A DNA stretch of 64,000 nt from an uncultured Bacteroidales bacterium. GTDB lineage: Bacteria > Bacteroidota > Bacteroidia > Bacteroidales > UBA932. How positions within the stretch are numbered: position 1 is the first letter of the stretch; each line of letters begins with the position of its first letter. Below are positions 56,358-64,000 of the stretch, piece by piece. The translations under genes were made by a program, and so were the position numbers. The stretch is from NCBI GenBank assembly GCA_905235085.1, contig CAJOKD010000007.1, forward strand, positions 1 to 64,000, read 5' to 3'. The notes beneath the pieces were generated by a model that worked only from the letters and a program-made list of their open reading frames with translations, had not been told where the DNA came from and ran no database searches.

Positions 56358-57452
56358 ATGGACACATCTCTTTTGGAATACATCGAGCAGGAGATCATCC
56401 CTCGCTACTCTTCCTTCGACAAAGCCCACAGGGAGGACCATGCGCGCACCGTCATAGCCCGTGCGTTGGAAATGGGACGGAGCTACGAGATTGATGAGGA
56501 TATGCTGCTGGCAGCCGCCGCATTCCACGACCTTGGACTGGCCGTGGACCGGAAGACGCATCATCTGGAAAGCGGACGTATGATCAGGGAGGAAGGCAGA
56601 CTAAGGGAATGGTTCTCCGAGGAGCAGATCGAGACCATTGCGCAGGCGGCGGAGGACCACAGAGCATCCTCGAAGACCGCTCCGAGGAGCATATACGGCA
56701 GGCTGGTAGCCGAGGCAGACCGCCTCATAGTGCCCGAAACCATTATACGCCGGACCATCCAGTATGGAATGTCACATTATCCTGGACTGGACCGGGAAGG
56801 CCACTGGCAGAGGACGCTGGAGCACTTGAACGAGAAATATGCCAGGGGCGGTTACCTGCATCTGCTCATTCCTGGTTCGCCGAATGAGGAACCGCTTGAG
56901 CGTCTCCGGAATATGATAGAGGATACAGCCGGGCTCAGGAAGATATTCGACAGGATGTTCGATGAAGAGAGTTCCGAAACTCCGGTTGTGATACGACTTG
57001 CCGTTCCGGGGGACGTGGAAGCTGTCGGCAGGTTGCTGGAACAGGTACTCAAGGTCCACCACGAAGGCCGTCCCGATCTCTTCCGTCCGGAAGGGAAAAA
57101 ATACTCCGACCAGGAACTCCTTGACATTTTTGCCGATCCTGAAACTCCCGTATTCGTCTATGACAAGGGAGGTTCCGTACTTGGCTATGCCTTCTGCGCC
57201 CTGCAGTATGCCTCCTCAGGCAGCCTGAACCCTATAACCACCCTCTATGTCGATGACATATGCGTAGACGAGGCTACCCGCAGGGAACATATCGGGAAGG
57301 CGCTCTTCGACAAAGTGAAGGAATATGCCGTCTCCCAAGGGTGCCACAACATAACCTTGCACGTTTGGGAATGCAACCCCGAAGCTATGGCTTTCTACAA
57401 GGCGATGGGTATGTCGGTCCAATTCACATCGATGGAAATTATCTGTCAGTAA
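56358..57452 (+). CDS. HD-domain phosphohydrolase/GNAT acetyltransferase fusion
   Basis: 364 residues from ATG 56358. The N-terminal HD domain (about 1-200) has HREDHARTV, AAFHDLGLAVD and HHLESGRMI, the His-Asp metal ligands. The C-terminal part (about 212-364) is a GNAT acetyltransferase: TRREHIGKALFDKV is the acetyl-CoA loop and NPEAMAFYKAMGM the closing motif. Such HD proteins hydrolyse nucleotides or related phosphates. The joint substrate is unknown. The stop codon lies inside the first of the 11-bp-spaced repeats upstream of the phosphate locus. Confidence 0.82.
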   Translation: MDTSLLEYIEQEIIPRYSSFDKAHREDHARTVIARALEMGRSYEIDEDMLLAAAAFHDLGLAVDRKTHHLESGRMIREEGRLREWFSEEQIETIAQAAEDHRASSKTAPRSIYGRLVAEADRLIVPETIIRRTIQYGMSHYPGLDREGHWQRTLEHLNEKYARGGYLHLLIPGSPNEEPLERLRNMIEDTAGLRKIFDRMFDEESSETPVVIRLAVPGDVEAVGRLLEQVLKVHHEGRPDLFRPEGKKYSDQELLDIFADPETPVFVYDKGGSVLGYAFCALQYASSGSLNPITTLYVDDICVDEATRREHIGKALFDKVKEYAVSQGCHNITLHVWECNPEAMAFYKAMGMSVQFTSMEIICQ

Positions 57453-57548
57453 ACTCTACAAAAACTCTACATAGACCACTATATAGATGCCTATAGCGCT
57501 GCTGTTGGCATCTGTATATCTCTACATTGCTTTGAAATCAACTCTATT
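57443..57548 (+). promoter_or_regulatory. CTCTACA heptamers on an 11-bp phase upstream of the phosphate locus
   Basis: CTGTCAG (57443), CTCTACA (57454), CTCTACA (57465), CTCTACA (57520) and CTCTATT (57542) begin at positions separated by 11, 11, 55 and 22 bp, all multiples of 11. Three adjacent 11-bp units recall a Pho box (tandem CTGTCAT-type repeats). A short hairpin GATGCC/GGCATC (57486-57491, 57507-57512) lies between. A response-regulator operator is an inference. Confidence 0.45.
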
Positions 57549-57561
57549 TGTGCTATCTTTA
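57531..57561 (+). promoter_or_regulatory. Promoter of the phosphate locus
   Basis: TTTG 57531-57534, 19-bp spacer, TATCTTTA 57554-57561 (one base off TAnnTTTG); ATG 28 bp later. Confidence 0.55.
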
Positions 57562-57589
57562 CGATTGATAACACGAGACTGAACCGATT

Positions 57590-58252
57590 ATGGGATTCAT
57601 AGATATTTTTTCCCGGAAGAAAGCAAACAGCTTGATCCAAAGCATAGACACCCTGCTGTCTACCGTCGATGAATCGCTGACTGTGTTCAAGGGTGGAGTG
57701 AAGGATTATCTGTATGGGGATGAACCGGGATTCGCCGAGAACCTTTCCAAGATGGCGACGCTCGAGACTGAGGCTCTTGCTCACATCAAGGAAATTGAAG
57801 GTACCCTGTATTCCAGAGGCTACCTTATGCGTTCGAGGGGCGACATAATGCGTTTGCTTGAGAGGTTCGACCATATCATCACGATTATCAGCGTCGACCT
57901 GGTCCAGTTTGAGATAGAATCTCCGAACATCCCAAAGGAACTCAAGCGGGAATTCGTCAAACTGACCGAGTTGGCGTCGCTGGCTGTGGAGAGTTCGATT
58001 CCTGGTGCGAAAGCGTATTTCACCGAGCCGCAGGCCGTGGCTGAGACCACCTCCCAGGTCTATTTCTATGAAAAGGAAGCCGTGAAGCTCAGCCAGTCCA
58101 TCAAAAGGACGGTGTTCCATCAGATGGAAGGCCTTAAACTCAGTGAAAAATTCCACCTGAGGTATTTCGCCCTGCACATCGAGGATCTGGCCAAGGCTGC
58201 GGTGAAGGTGGCCGAGCAATTGTCCGTGATGGCTATCAAGAGGTCATTGTAA
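57590..58252 (+). CDS. DUF47 (PhoU-like) phosphate transport accessory protein
   Basis: 220 residues, all-helical. MGFIDIFSRKKANSLIQSI, the Glu/Asp-bearing helix ENLSKMATLETEALAHIKEIE and FERFD-like LERFDHI fit the DUF47/TIGR00153 family, PhoU-fold cytoplasmic proteins that almost always accompany PiT phosphate transporters. Here the partner is the PiT-like/HTH fusion: the DUF47 stop TAA (58250-58252) shares its last base with that gene's ATG. It probably relays transport or ligand status. Confidence 0.82.
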   Translation: MGFIDIFSRKKANSLIQSIDTLLSTVDESLTVFKGGVKDYLYGDEPGFAENLSKMATLETEALAHIKEIEGTLYSRGYLMRSRGDIMRLLERFDHIITIISVDLVQFEIESPNIPKELKREFVKLTELASLAVESSIPGAKAYFTEPQAVAETTSQVYFYEKEAVKLSQSIKRTVFHQMEGLKLSEKFHLRYFALHIEDLAKAAVKVAEQLSVMAIKRSL

Positions 58253-59850
58253 TGGAAGTGGCATACATCATACTCTCTGTCCTTCTTGCAGGATATTTCC
58301 TTATCCTTTACGACCTTCCTGTCGTCGGGGGGAGCATCCTGGCTTCGGGAGCGGGAGAGAGAATGGGTGTGAGGATACTTATGCCGGTATTGCTGCTTGC
58401 CGGCGTCGTGGCCCCGTGCCTTTTCCCGGAGGCGGTATATCCTCTTACAGAGGGACTGACCATGCCGGCGGACGGGGTCGATGCCCTTTCCGTCGGTATC
58501 GCGACTGCGGCAAGTGCCGTCATGGTCGGGACGTTCAGTCGTTATCCGGCGGTTCCTTATGCATTCATCGCCTCCCTGGCGGGCATCGGAGTGGCTCAGG
58601 GCATTCCACTGCAACCTGCTGCGTTCCGGTATGTCCTATCCTGGATAACCGGTCCTGTCGTCTGTGCGTTGCTTGCTGCTGGAATCTACAGCATCTGCTC
58701 ATCGTTCCTGCGCAGGGGAAAGACCCATATGGCCATACAGGAAGGGAAGGTCCTTTTCGCCAGCAGCCTCGTTTCCCTGATCCTGCTGTTCGCGGTGGCT
58801 TTCAACAATTCCATGGTATTTTCCTTCCTTCCTTCCGGGAAAGGATGGCTGACCATTGCCGTGGCGGCAGGATGCCCTCTGGCGGCTTGGTTCGCAGTCC
58901 GTTCCAAGGTATTGGCGAACAAGTATTCCGTGGCAGACAACGATCTGGATATCAACTCCCTGTCCATACTGTCGCTGATACTGGCGATGACCCTTGCCTT
59001 CAGTCTTTTCTCCTCCGGGCTTCCGGCGAAGGTTGGTCTGGTTGCGACTCCTCTGCCTGCGGGCACTCTGTACCTGGCGGCCTTGCTCGGAATCAGCATG
59101 GTCCGGGAGAGGGCTCTCGTTGATGGCGGTGAACTCCTGAAAGGGGGTGTGGCTGCCTTCGTTTCTCCGGTATTGGGTTTCCTGGTGGCATATTGCATGG
59201 GCCTCATCCTTGACGGACGGGTTGTCAGCACGCTTGTATTCCTGGGTATCCTCCTGTTCCTGGGCGTTATTTCATATTACCGCCACTTACAGGACAGCCT
59301 CGCTTTGCAAAGGCAGGCGCTGCTTTCAGGAGAACAGAGGGCCTACAGCACCCAGAAATCCCTTTCCGCCCTTGAGGTACGGGCTGAAATGACGGAGCAG
59401 GACCTTCGCAACAAACTGGATGCGAAGCGCAAGGAACTGGTCGATTTCGCAGTGGGCGTAAGTGACCAGAAAGAGTTCATGGAAAAAATATATGATGACC
59501 TTGCCGAGGTCCGTGCGATGGATGGCGGCGATGCGAAGGACGAGGCAATGGATTCCTTGCTGGGAGCGTTGCGGGAGCGTATGTATTTCACTCGCGAGAT
59601 GAATGATTTCTATGCACGGAGCGAAGTGCTGAACGAGGATTTCAACATGCGCCTTAAGAGCATGTTCCCGAATCTGACGGAAGGGGAGAGGAAACTCGCC
59701 AACCTGCTGCGCCAGGGTTTCTCCAGCAAATACATAGCGTCCTTGATGAATATCACTCCAAAGAGTGTCGAAATAAACCGCTCCCGCCTGCGGGCGAAAC
59801 TTGGACTGCAGCGGAGCGACAACTTGATAAGTTTTATAAAATCCATTTAA
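58252..59850 (+). CDS. PiT-like membrane domain fused to coiled coil and LuxR-type HTH
   Basis: 532 residues. About ten or eleven transmembrane helices (1-355) resemble PiT phosphate permeases by eye: RILMPVLLLAGVVAP and RYPAVPYAFIASLAG...FRYVLSWITGPVV parallel the PiT LPVSTTHA...LSWxxSP region. The PiT NDxAN fingerprints are not seen. A coiled coil (about 355-470) leads to a C-terminal LuxR/GerE-type HTH (about 475-530: LTEGERKLANLLRQGFSSKYIASLMNITPKSVEINRSRLR). This suggests a membrane receptor that controls transcription directly, derived from a phosphate transporter. Coupled to the DUF47 gene. Confidence 0.7.
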   Translation: MEVAYIILSVLLAGYFLILYDLPVVGGSILASGAGERMGVRILMPVLLLAGVVAPCLFPEAVYPLTEGLTMPADGVDALSVGIATAASAVMVGTFSRYPAVPYAFIASLAGIGVAQGIPLQPAAFRYVLSWITGPVVCALLAAGIYSICSSFLRRGKTHMAIQEGKVLFASSLVSLILLFAVAFNNSMVFSFLPSGKGWLTIAVAAGCPLAAWFAVRSKVLANKYSVADNDLDINSLSILSLILAMTLAFSLFSSGLPAKVGLVATPLPAGTLYLAALLGISMVRERALVDGGELLKGGVAAFVSPVLGFLVAYCMGLILDGRVVSTLVFLGILLFLGVISYYRHLQDSLALQRQALLSGEQRAYSTQKSLSALEVRAEMTEQDLRNKLDAKRKELVDFAVGVSDQKEFMEKIYDDLAEVRAMDGGDAKDEAMDSLLGALRERMYFTREMNDFYARSEVLNEDFNMRLKSMFPNLTEGERKLANLLRQGFSSKYIASLMNITPKSVEINRSRLRAKLGLQRSDNLISFIKSI

Positions 59851-59871
59851 TCAACTCTTTAATTATTAATT

Positions 59872-61245
59872 ATGCGTAAAATCCTCTTAATCATGGCGCT
59901 GTCACTGCTCACAGTAGGTGCAGTGAATGCCCAGAAGAAGACGGTCAAGTACAATCAGTACGGTGTGGCCGTCGAATCCGATGTCCTGGATGTCGAAGCG
60001 CAGGACGGAATCCTGGTACTGGAATCGCCGAAGAGCGGTTACAAATTCTGGTTCGATGTCCGTGCCCAGGCTGACGGAGCAGTATTCTTCGGAGCCCCGG
60101 ACTATGCCGACCCTATCGGAAACGGCACCAGCATACGTCGTGCCCGTTTTGCCGTAAAGGGCCAGATCAATGAAAAATGGTACGGAGAATTCGACATGGA
60201 CCTTGCAAACGGTCTTGCCGAGCTCAAGGATGCCATCGTCCGTTACACCGGAATCGCCAACACCGACCTCCAGGTTGGTAACTTCAAGGAGAATTTCTCC
60301 ATTCAGCGCAACACGACGTCCCGCTACCTCCAGTTCATGGAGCGCCCTATGGTCTGCTCAGCCCTGAGCCCTTCCCGTCACCTGGGTATCAATGCGAAAT
60401 ATGCAAAGGACTGGATATGGTTCTCTACAGGCCTCTTCAGCCAGGTCGTTGCCGGAATGGAAGAGTGGGAGAATGTAGCTGACAACAACAAGGACTTCGG
60501 ACGCAACTCCGGATATTCCTGGACCACTAAACTGGTTCTCCGTCCTCTTTACAAGCTGGACAACGCCAGCCTCCACCTTGGCGCTGCATATTCCTACAGG
60601 ACCACCACCACCGACCTTGCTACCGGTGAATGGGGAACCTACCGTGCAAGCGCCCGCAACTCCACCAGCATCAACCGCAAGAAGTATGTTGATACCAACA
60701 ATCTCCCTGGCTATGATCACAACAATCTCTGGACGGTAGAGCTTGCAGGACACTGGAACGGACTCCGTTACGAGGCTGCCTACATCGGCGACAACGTCCA
60801 CTTCAAGAGCGATGCAGCGGATCCTGCAACCAAGAATTTCAAGGGTTGGTATGCACAGGCAGGCTTCCTTCTCTTCGGTGGCCGTCAGCAGTATGATGCC
60901 AAAGGTGGCAAGTACACCAAGGTAGAGCGTGGCAACAGCAAGTTCGGTGATCTCGAGCTTTGCGCCCGTTACGAGAACTGCGACCTGAACAACGGCGGAG
61001 TCTTCGGAGGTGCTTCCGAGGCTTATACCCTGGGACTGAACTGGTACGTCAACGACAACGTCAAGATGGTGGTCAACTACCAGTACAACAACAATGACCG
61101 TTATGCAAACGGAAAGGGTAAGCTGAATGTAGGAAAGGATGCTTCCGGCGCCCCTACCAAGGACTACACCAAGATTGTCACCCCTGCCGGCAAGGCTGGT
61201 GTGGACTACCACATGCTTGCTGTTCGTTTCGAGATTGACTTCTAA
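59872..61245 (+). CDS. Phosphate-selective porin O/P family outer membrane protein
   Basis: 457 residues with signal peptide (MRKILLIMALSLLTVGAVNAQ). RRARFAVKGQINEKWYGEFDMDLANGLAELKDAIVRYTG and VGNFKENFSIQRNTTSRYLQFMERPMV are the OprO/OprP (PF07396) core, and the C-terminus ends in the barrel strand LAVRFEIDF. It should pass phosphate, pyrophosphate or polyphosphate across the outer membrane. It lies 21 bp after the HTH fusion gene. Confidence 0.85.
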   Translation: MRKILLIMALSLLTVGAVNAQKKTVKYNQYGVAVESDVLDVEAQDGILVLESPKSGYKFWFDVRAQADGAVFFGAPDYADPIGNGTSIRRARFAVKGQINEKWYGEFDMDLANGLAELKDAIVRYTGIANTDLQVGNFKENFSIQRNTTSRYLQFMERPMVCSALSPSRHLGINAKYAKDWIWFSTGLFSQVVAGMEEWENVADNNKDFGRNSGYSWTTKLVLRPLYKLDNASLHLGAAYSYRTTTTDLATGEWGTYRASARNSTSINRKKYVDTNNLPGYDHNNLWTVELAGHWNGLRYEAAYIGDNVHFKSDAADPATKNFKGWYAQAGFLLFGGRQQYDAKGGKYTKVERGNSKFGDLELCARYENCDLNNGGVFGGASEAYTLGLNWYVNDNVKMVVNYQYNNNDRYANGKGKLNVGKDASGAPTKDYTKIVTPAGKAGVDYHMLAVRFEIDF

Positions 61246-61257
61246 AATAACATGATC

Positions 61258-62082
61258 ATGAAAAAGATATTGCTAGTTTCATTGGCCGCCGTGCTTGCTT
61301 TCGCGGGATGCGTTAAAGACGAAGTCTACAAAGGCCCATCAACCATAGAGAAAGTCGTGTTCAGCCCTGAGGCTCCTACTTCCATCGCTCCTGTTACGGT
61401 GACCGCTACAGTCACAGGTCTCCAGAACGTAACCAAGGCTACTCTCAACTACAACGGTACTTCCGTGGATATGTCCGGAAGCGGCAGCACTTTCTCTGCC
61501 ACGATTCCTGCCATGCCGGACGGGACCGAGGTCAATTTCACCGTGACCGTGGAGAACGAGGCCGGCTTCACCACCACCTCGGACAAATATTCCTACAAGG
61601 TAGGAGACCCTGCAACCGATTGGTCCAAACTCAAACTGAATGAGGTCTATGGTGCCGGAGCAGACGAGGAGAAGTTCTTCGAGCTCTACAACGGCAGCGA
61701 TTATCCTATCAAGCTCACAGGCGTGACAATCAGCAAGGACGAGTCCAACTGCTGGACCGGAATCGACGGCGAAGTCGTTCCTGCAAAGGGATTCTTCGCA
61801 ATAATCGGTGCCAAGGGAACTACCCCTAGGGGATTCTCCAGCGGCTTCTCCGCAAAGAAGAGCGTATATATCCAGCTGTTCGACAACAAGGGCAACCAGA
61901 TCGATGCATTCCAACGCGGCGACAAGGACGATGCCGGCAACTGGGGAGTATCCATCACCAATTATTCAGGCTCATGGAGCCGCGTCCCTGACGGAACCGG
62001 CAAGTGGATGCGCACCGACTCCTTCACTCCAGGTGCAGCCAACTCTACTACCGCAACCGATGATGATTATGTAAAGAACTGA
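61258..62082 (+). CDS. Lipoprotein with Ig-like and lamin-tail (LTD) domains
   Basis: 274 residues from ATG 61258 (ATG 61252 also possible), lipobox AFAGC. Residues about 30-110 form an Ig-like beta-sandwich (APVTVTATVTGL...). About 120-260 look like a lamin-tail domain: WSKLKLNEVYGAGADEEKFFELYNGSDYPIKLTGVTISKD, FFAIIG, GSWSRVPDGTGKW, FTPGAAN. LTDs usually tether extracellular enzymes or bind surfaces. No enzyme domain is present; it may assist the porin at the outer membrane. Confidence 0.78.
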   Translation: MKKILLVSLAAVLAFAGCVKDEVYKGPSTIEKVVFSPEAPTSIAPVTVTATVTGLQNVTKATLNYNGTSVDMSGSGSTFSATIPAMPDGTEVNFTVTVENEAGFTTTSDKYSYKVGDPATDWSKLKLNEVYGAGADEEKFFELYNGSDYPIKLTGVTISKDESNCWTGIDGEVVPAKGFFAIIGAKGTTPRGFSSGFSAKKSVYIQLFDNKGNQIDAFQRGDKDDAGNWGVSITNYSGSWSRVPDGTGKWMRTDSFTPGAANSTTATDDDYVKN

Positions 62083-62103
62083 TTTTAAAATAGATTAATC
62101 AAT

Positions 62104-62742
62104 ATGGCAGAACTTAAAATCGGCGAGCAGAGCAAGCCTCGCTTTGAATTCCGCAGCTTCGGTCAGAACTTCTGTGAAGCACACAAGAGAATGGCACGTC
62201 TTTCCGTTCCTGTTCCTGAGAAGGTTTGGGAAAGGGAGAGCGACGAGATCTACATCATCTCCGCCAAGAACGACATCAACAACACCAAGATCCGCAACGG
62301 AAAGATGGACATCAAGACCTATGTCCAGACTGTTGACGGTCTCGAGCAGTGGAACCCTCTGATGAAGGGTGAATTCCCTATTTCACGCGAAGTCCTCGAG
62401 AAAGAAGTTTTCCCTGCCTTCATGGTTGAGATGCCTGCCCTCACGAAGGACACCTACACCTACGAGGAATTCATCGCCATGGTCAAGGCCAATCCTGACC
62501 TGGCAGCAGTCCGCGTTCACAAGCAGCGCTTCGGCTACATGGTCAACGACACCATCTGCGAAGTGGGCAACGTGCTCATCAACGGAGCCAAGGTCGTGAC
62601 TATCAATTCCGAATCCACTGAAATCGAAGACATAAAGAAGACCATTGCCGATGTGGGTCTCGAAGGAGTTGAGAATATCAACTACCTCCAGGCCATCAAG
62701 CGCGTGATCGGAATGAGTGACAAACCATTAGCAAACGAATAA
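62104..62742 (+). CDS. CYTH-like (triphosphate tunnel) protein, divergent
   Basis: 212 residues, no signal peptide. The segments PRFEFRSFG, KIRNGKMDIKTYVQTVDGLEQW, HKQRFGYMVNDTICEVGNVLINGAKVVTINSESTE and the final helix follow the order of CYTH domains: charged first strand, basic R/K strands, R-Y pair, C-E strand, E-S-E strand. The usual N-terminal ExExK is replaced by FEFR. The link to CYTH is an inference by eye. It lies between the LTD lipoprotein and the canonical CYTH gene, 3 bp before the latter. Confidence 0.6.
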   Translation: MAELKIGEQSKPRFEFRSFGQNFCEAHKRMARLSVPVPEKVWERESDEIYIISAKNDINNTKIRNGKMDIKTYVQTVDGLEQWNPLMKGEFPISREVLEKEVFPAFMVEMPALTKDTYTYEEFIAMVKANPDLAAVRVHKQRFGYMVNDTICEVGNVLINGAKVVTINSESTEIEDIKKTIADVGLEGVENINYLQAIKRVIGMSDKPLANE

Positions 62743-62745
62743 CCC

Positions 62746-63222
62746 ATGGCACAGGAAATAGAGAAAAAGTTTTTGGTGAAGGGCGACTTCAAGGCCGACG
62801 CCTTCAAGGCTACCCGCATAACCCAAGGTTATCTGAGCAGTGTCCCTGAGCGCACGGTACGCATCCGTGTAAAGGGAGACAAGGGATTCATCACCGTAAA
62901 GGGCATAGGCAACTCCTCCGGCGCATCCCGCTTCGAGTGGGAGAAGGAAATCCCTGTAGACGAGGTGAAGGCCCTCCTCGACCTGGCAGAGCCAGGAGTG
63001 ATCGACAAGACGAGGTATCTTGTCAAGAATACGGACGGTGTCCACACCTGGGAAGTCGATGAGTTCTACGGAGACAACGACGGCCTTACCGTCGCCGAAG
63101 TGGAGCTTGCAGACGAGAACGAACCTTTCGACAAGCCTGAATGGCTTGGCGAAGAGGTCACCGGCGACCCTAAGTACTTCAACTCCATGCTGATGAAGAA
63201 CCCTTACAAGAACTGGAAATAG
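62746..63222 (+). CDS. CYTH domain protein (inorganic triphosphatase-like)
   Basis: 158 residues. It begins with the CYTH signature MAQEIEKKFLVKG (ExExK) and continues with RTVRIRVKGDKGFITVKG, RFEWEKEIP, IDKTRYLVK, WEVDEFYGDNDGLTVAEVEL and a final helix, all conserved in short bacterial CYTH triphosphatases (NeuTTM type). It probably hydrolyses inorganic tripolyphosphate in the cytoplasm. It lies 17 bp before the anion symporter gene. Confidence 0.88.
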   Translation: MAQEIEKKFLVKGDFKADAFKATRITQGYLSSVPERTVRIRVKGDKGFITVKGIGNSSGASRFEWEKEIPVDEVKALLDLAEPGVIDKTRYLVKNTDGVHTWEVDEFYGDNDGLTVAEVELADENEPFDKPEWLGEEVTGDPKYFNSMLMKNPYKNWK

Positions 63223-63239
63223 TTTAAATCATTCGACTT

Positions 63240-64000
63240 ATGGCAGAACAAGTAAAAGCAGCGTTCGATCCGCTGGACATGAACAATTACAAGATCGAGA
63301 AACTGCCTAAGATGCAGAAATCGAAGTTCGAGATCTGGATGGCCCGTCTTGGCGGACCGTTGGCGATCATCGCATTCGTCTGGATCTGCTGGTTCTGCCA
63401 TATTCATCGACAACATCAATCCCGACACCCTGGCCGCCACGGCGAGCAAGCGCCTTGGCGTGCTGGGTGAGGCGGGATTCATCCGTGCCAACTACGCGAT
63501 GCTGGCCATATTCGTGGCCAGTCTCATCCTGTGGATGACGGAGGCTCTGCCGAACTACCTGACCTCGCTCCTGCTGATCCTGGCTACCGTTTTGCTGAAT
63601 GTGACTACTCAGAAGGAGGCCCTTGCACAGCTCGGACATCCGGTGATGTGGCTGAACATCCTGTCCTTCGTCCTGGCATCGATGCTGGTCAAGACCCAGT
63701 TCGCCAAACGGTTGGCCCTTGCATTCGTCATAAAGTTCGGAAAGAGCGCCAAGGGTGTGCTCTGGAGTTTCCTCCTGATCAACCTTGTCCTTTCCGCCTT
63801 CATCTCAGCGACTACGGTCAAGGCCACCATCATGCTCCCGATATTCATGGTGATCTGCGCCATCTACGGAGCCTCTGACGGCCACCGCAACAACTTTGGC
63901 CGCAACCTCGTGATCCAGAACTTGTTCCAAGTGAATATCGGCGCTAATGCCTTCTATACCGGAAGTGGAGCGCACCTGCTTGCCATATCCCTTATAGCAG
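63240..64000 (+). CDS. SLC13/DASS sodium:anion symporter, frameshifted and partial
   Basis: The ATG at 63240 opens MAEQVKAAFDPLDMNNYKIEK and runs to FVWICWF; the match then continues in the +1 frame from about 63385-63400 as IFIDNINPDTLAATASKRLG, TEALPNYLTSLLLI, SAFISATTVKATIMLP and AFYTGSGAHLLAI to the window edge. The Thr-Val-rich SATTVKAT corresponds to the SNT anion-binding signature of divalent-anion symporters (sulfate, dicarboxylate, phosphate). The single-base disruption could be a real mutation or a sequence error. It is the last visible gene of the phosphate locus. Confidence 0.75.

Overview
This 64 kb window is a stretch of chromosome from a Bacteroidales bacterium with moderately high GC, probably an uncultured gut lineage. 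The phylum call rests on four things: promoters of the TTG-(18-20 bp)-TAnnTTTG type upstream of many genes, weak or absent Shine-Dalgarno sequences, families typical of Bacteroidetes (DUF3822, DUF3078, WbqC, BT_3928-like, UxaE, SDR-type mannonate oxidoreductase), and secreted glycosidases with lipoprotein or Sec signals. Genus cannot be settled from the window.

Left end (1-3.3 kb): a relic zone around one intact GH39 gene. It holds a terminator-closed gene end, a transposase C-terminal remnant, the 3' end of a lost membrane-protein gene, half a tRNA that looks like an old attachment site, a frameshifted small ORF, a DUF4143 fragment and GC-rich palindromes. 3.3-9.3 kb is a minus-strand operon (nrnA-like, two FKBP lipoproteins, MATE pump, cytidylate-kinase-like protein, serine hydrolase). 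9.4-14.2 kb holds a conserved hypothetical, DUF3822-rsmD, and a divergent cstA/HerA-like pair.

14.3-23.5 kb is the main carbohydrate region: a GH2 enzyme, then a promoter and a tight operon of PfkB sugar-acid kinase, LarA-family (nickel racemase/epimerase) protein, 6-phosphogluconate dehydrogenase, tagaturonate epimerase, SDR mannonate oxidoreductase and GH29 alpha-L-fucosidase. Read together the genes suggest a path from galacturonate via tagaturonate, fructuronate and mannonate to gluconate and 6-phosphogluconate, feeding the pentose phosphate pathway instead of the usual KDG/KDPG route.

24-57 kb is mainly housekeeping: pnp, rpsO, a YgjP-like protease, CPBP protease, a sugar nucleotidyltransferase, FtsB-like protein, purB, tmk, folP, arginine deiminase, rimP-nusA-infB, lpxD-lpxC-lpxA-wbqC (LpxC lacks the FabZ fusion usual in this phylum), a FadL-type porin, a Trp/Tyr/Gly-repeat lipoprotein, proS, tilS, sppA, hisS, a C69 peptidase-sialidase fusion and an HD-GNAT fusion.

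57.4-64 kb is the most unusual part: a co-directional locus with a DUF47 (PhoU-like) protein, a degenerate PiT-like membrane domain fused to a coiled coil and LuxR-type HTH, an OprO/OprP phosphate-selective porin, a lamin-tail lipoprotein, a CYTH-like protein, a canonical CYTH protein and an SLC13 anion symporter (frameshifted here, running off the window). Heptamers related to CTCTACA, all on an 11-bp phase, lie upstream of its promoter. I infer a phosphate/polyphosphate sensing and uptake system.
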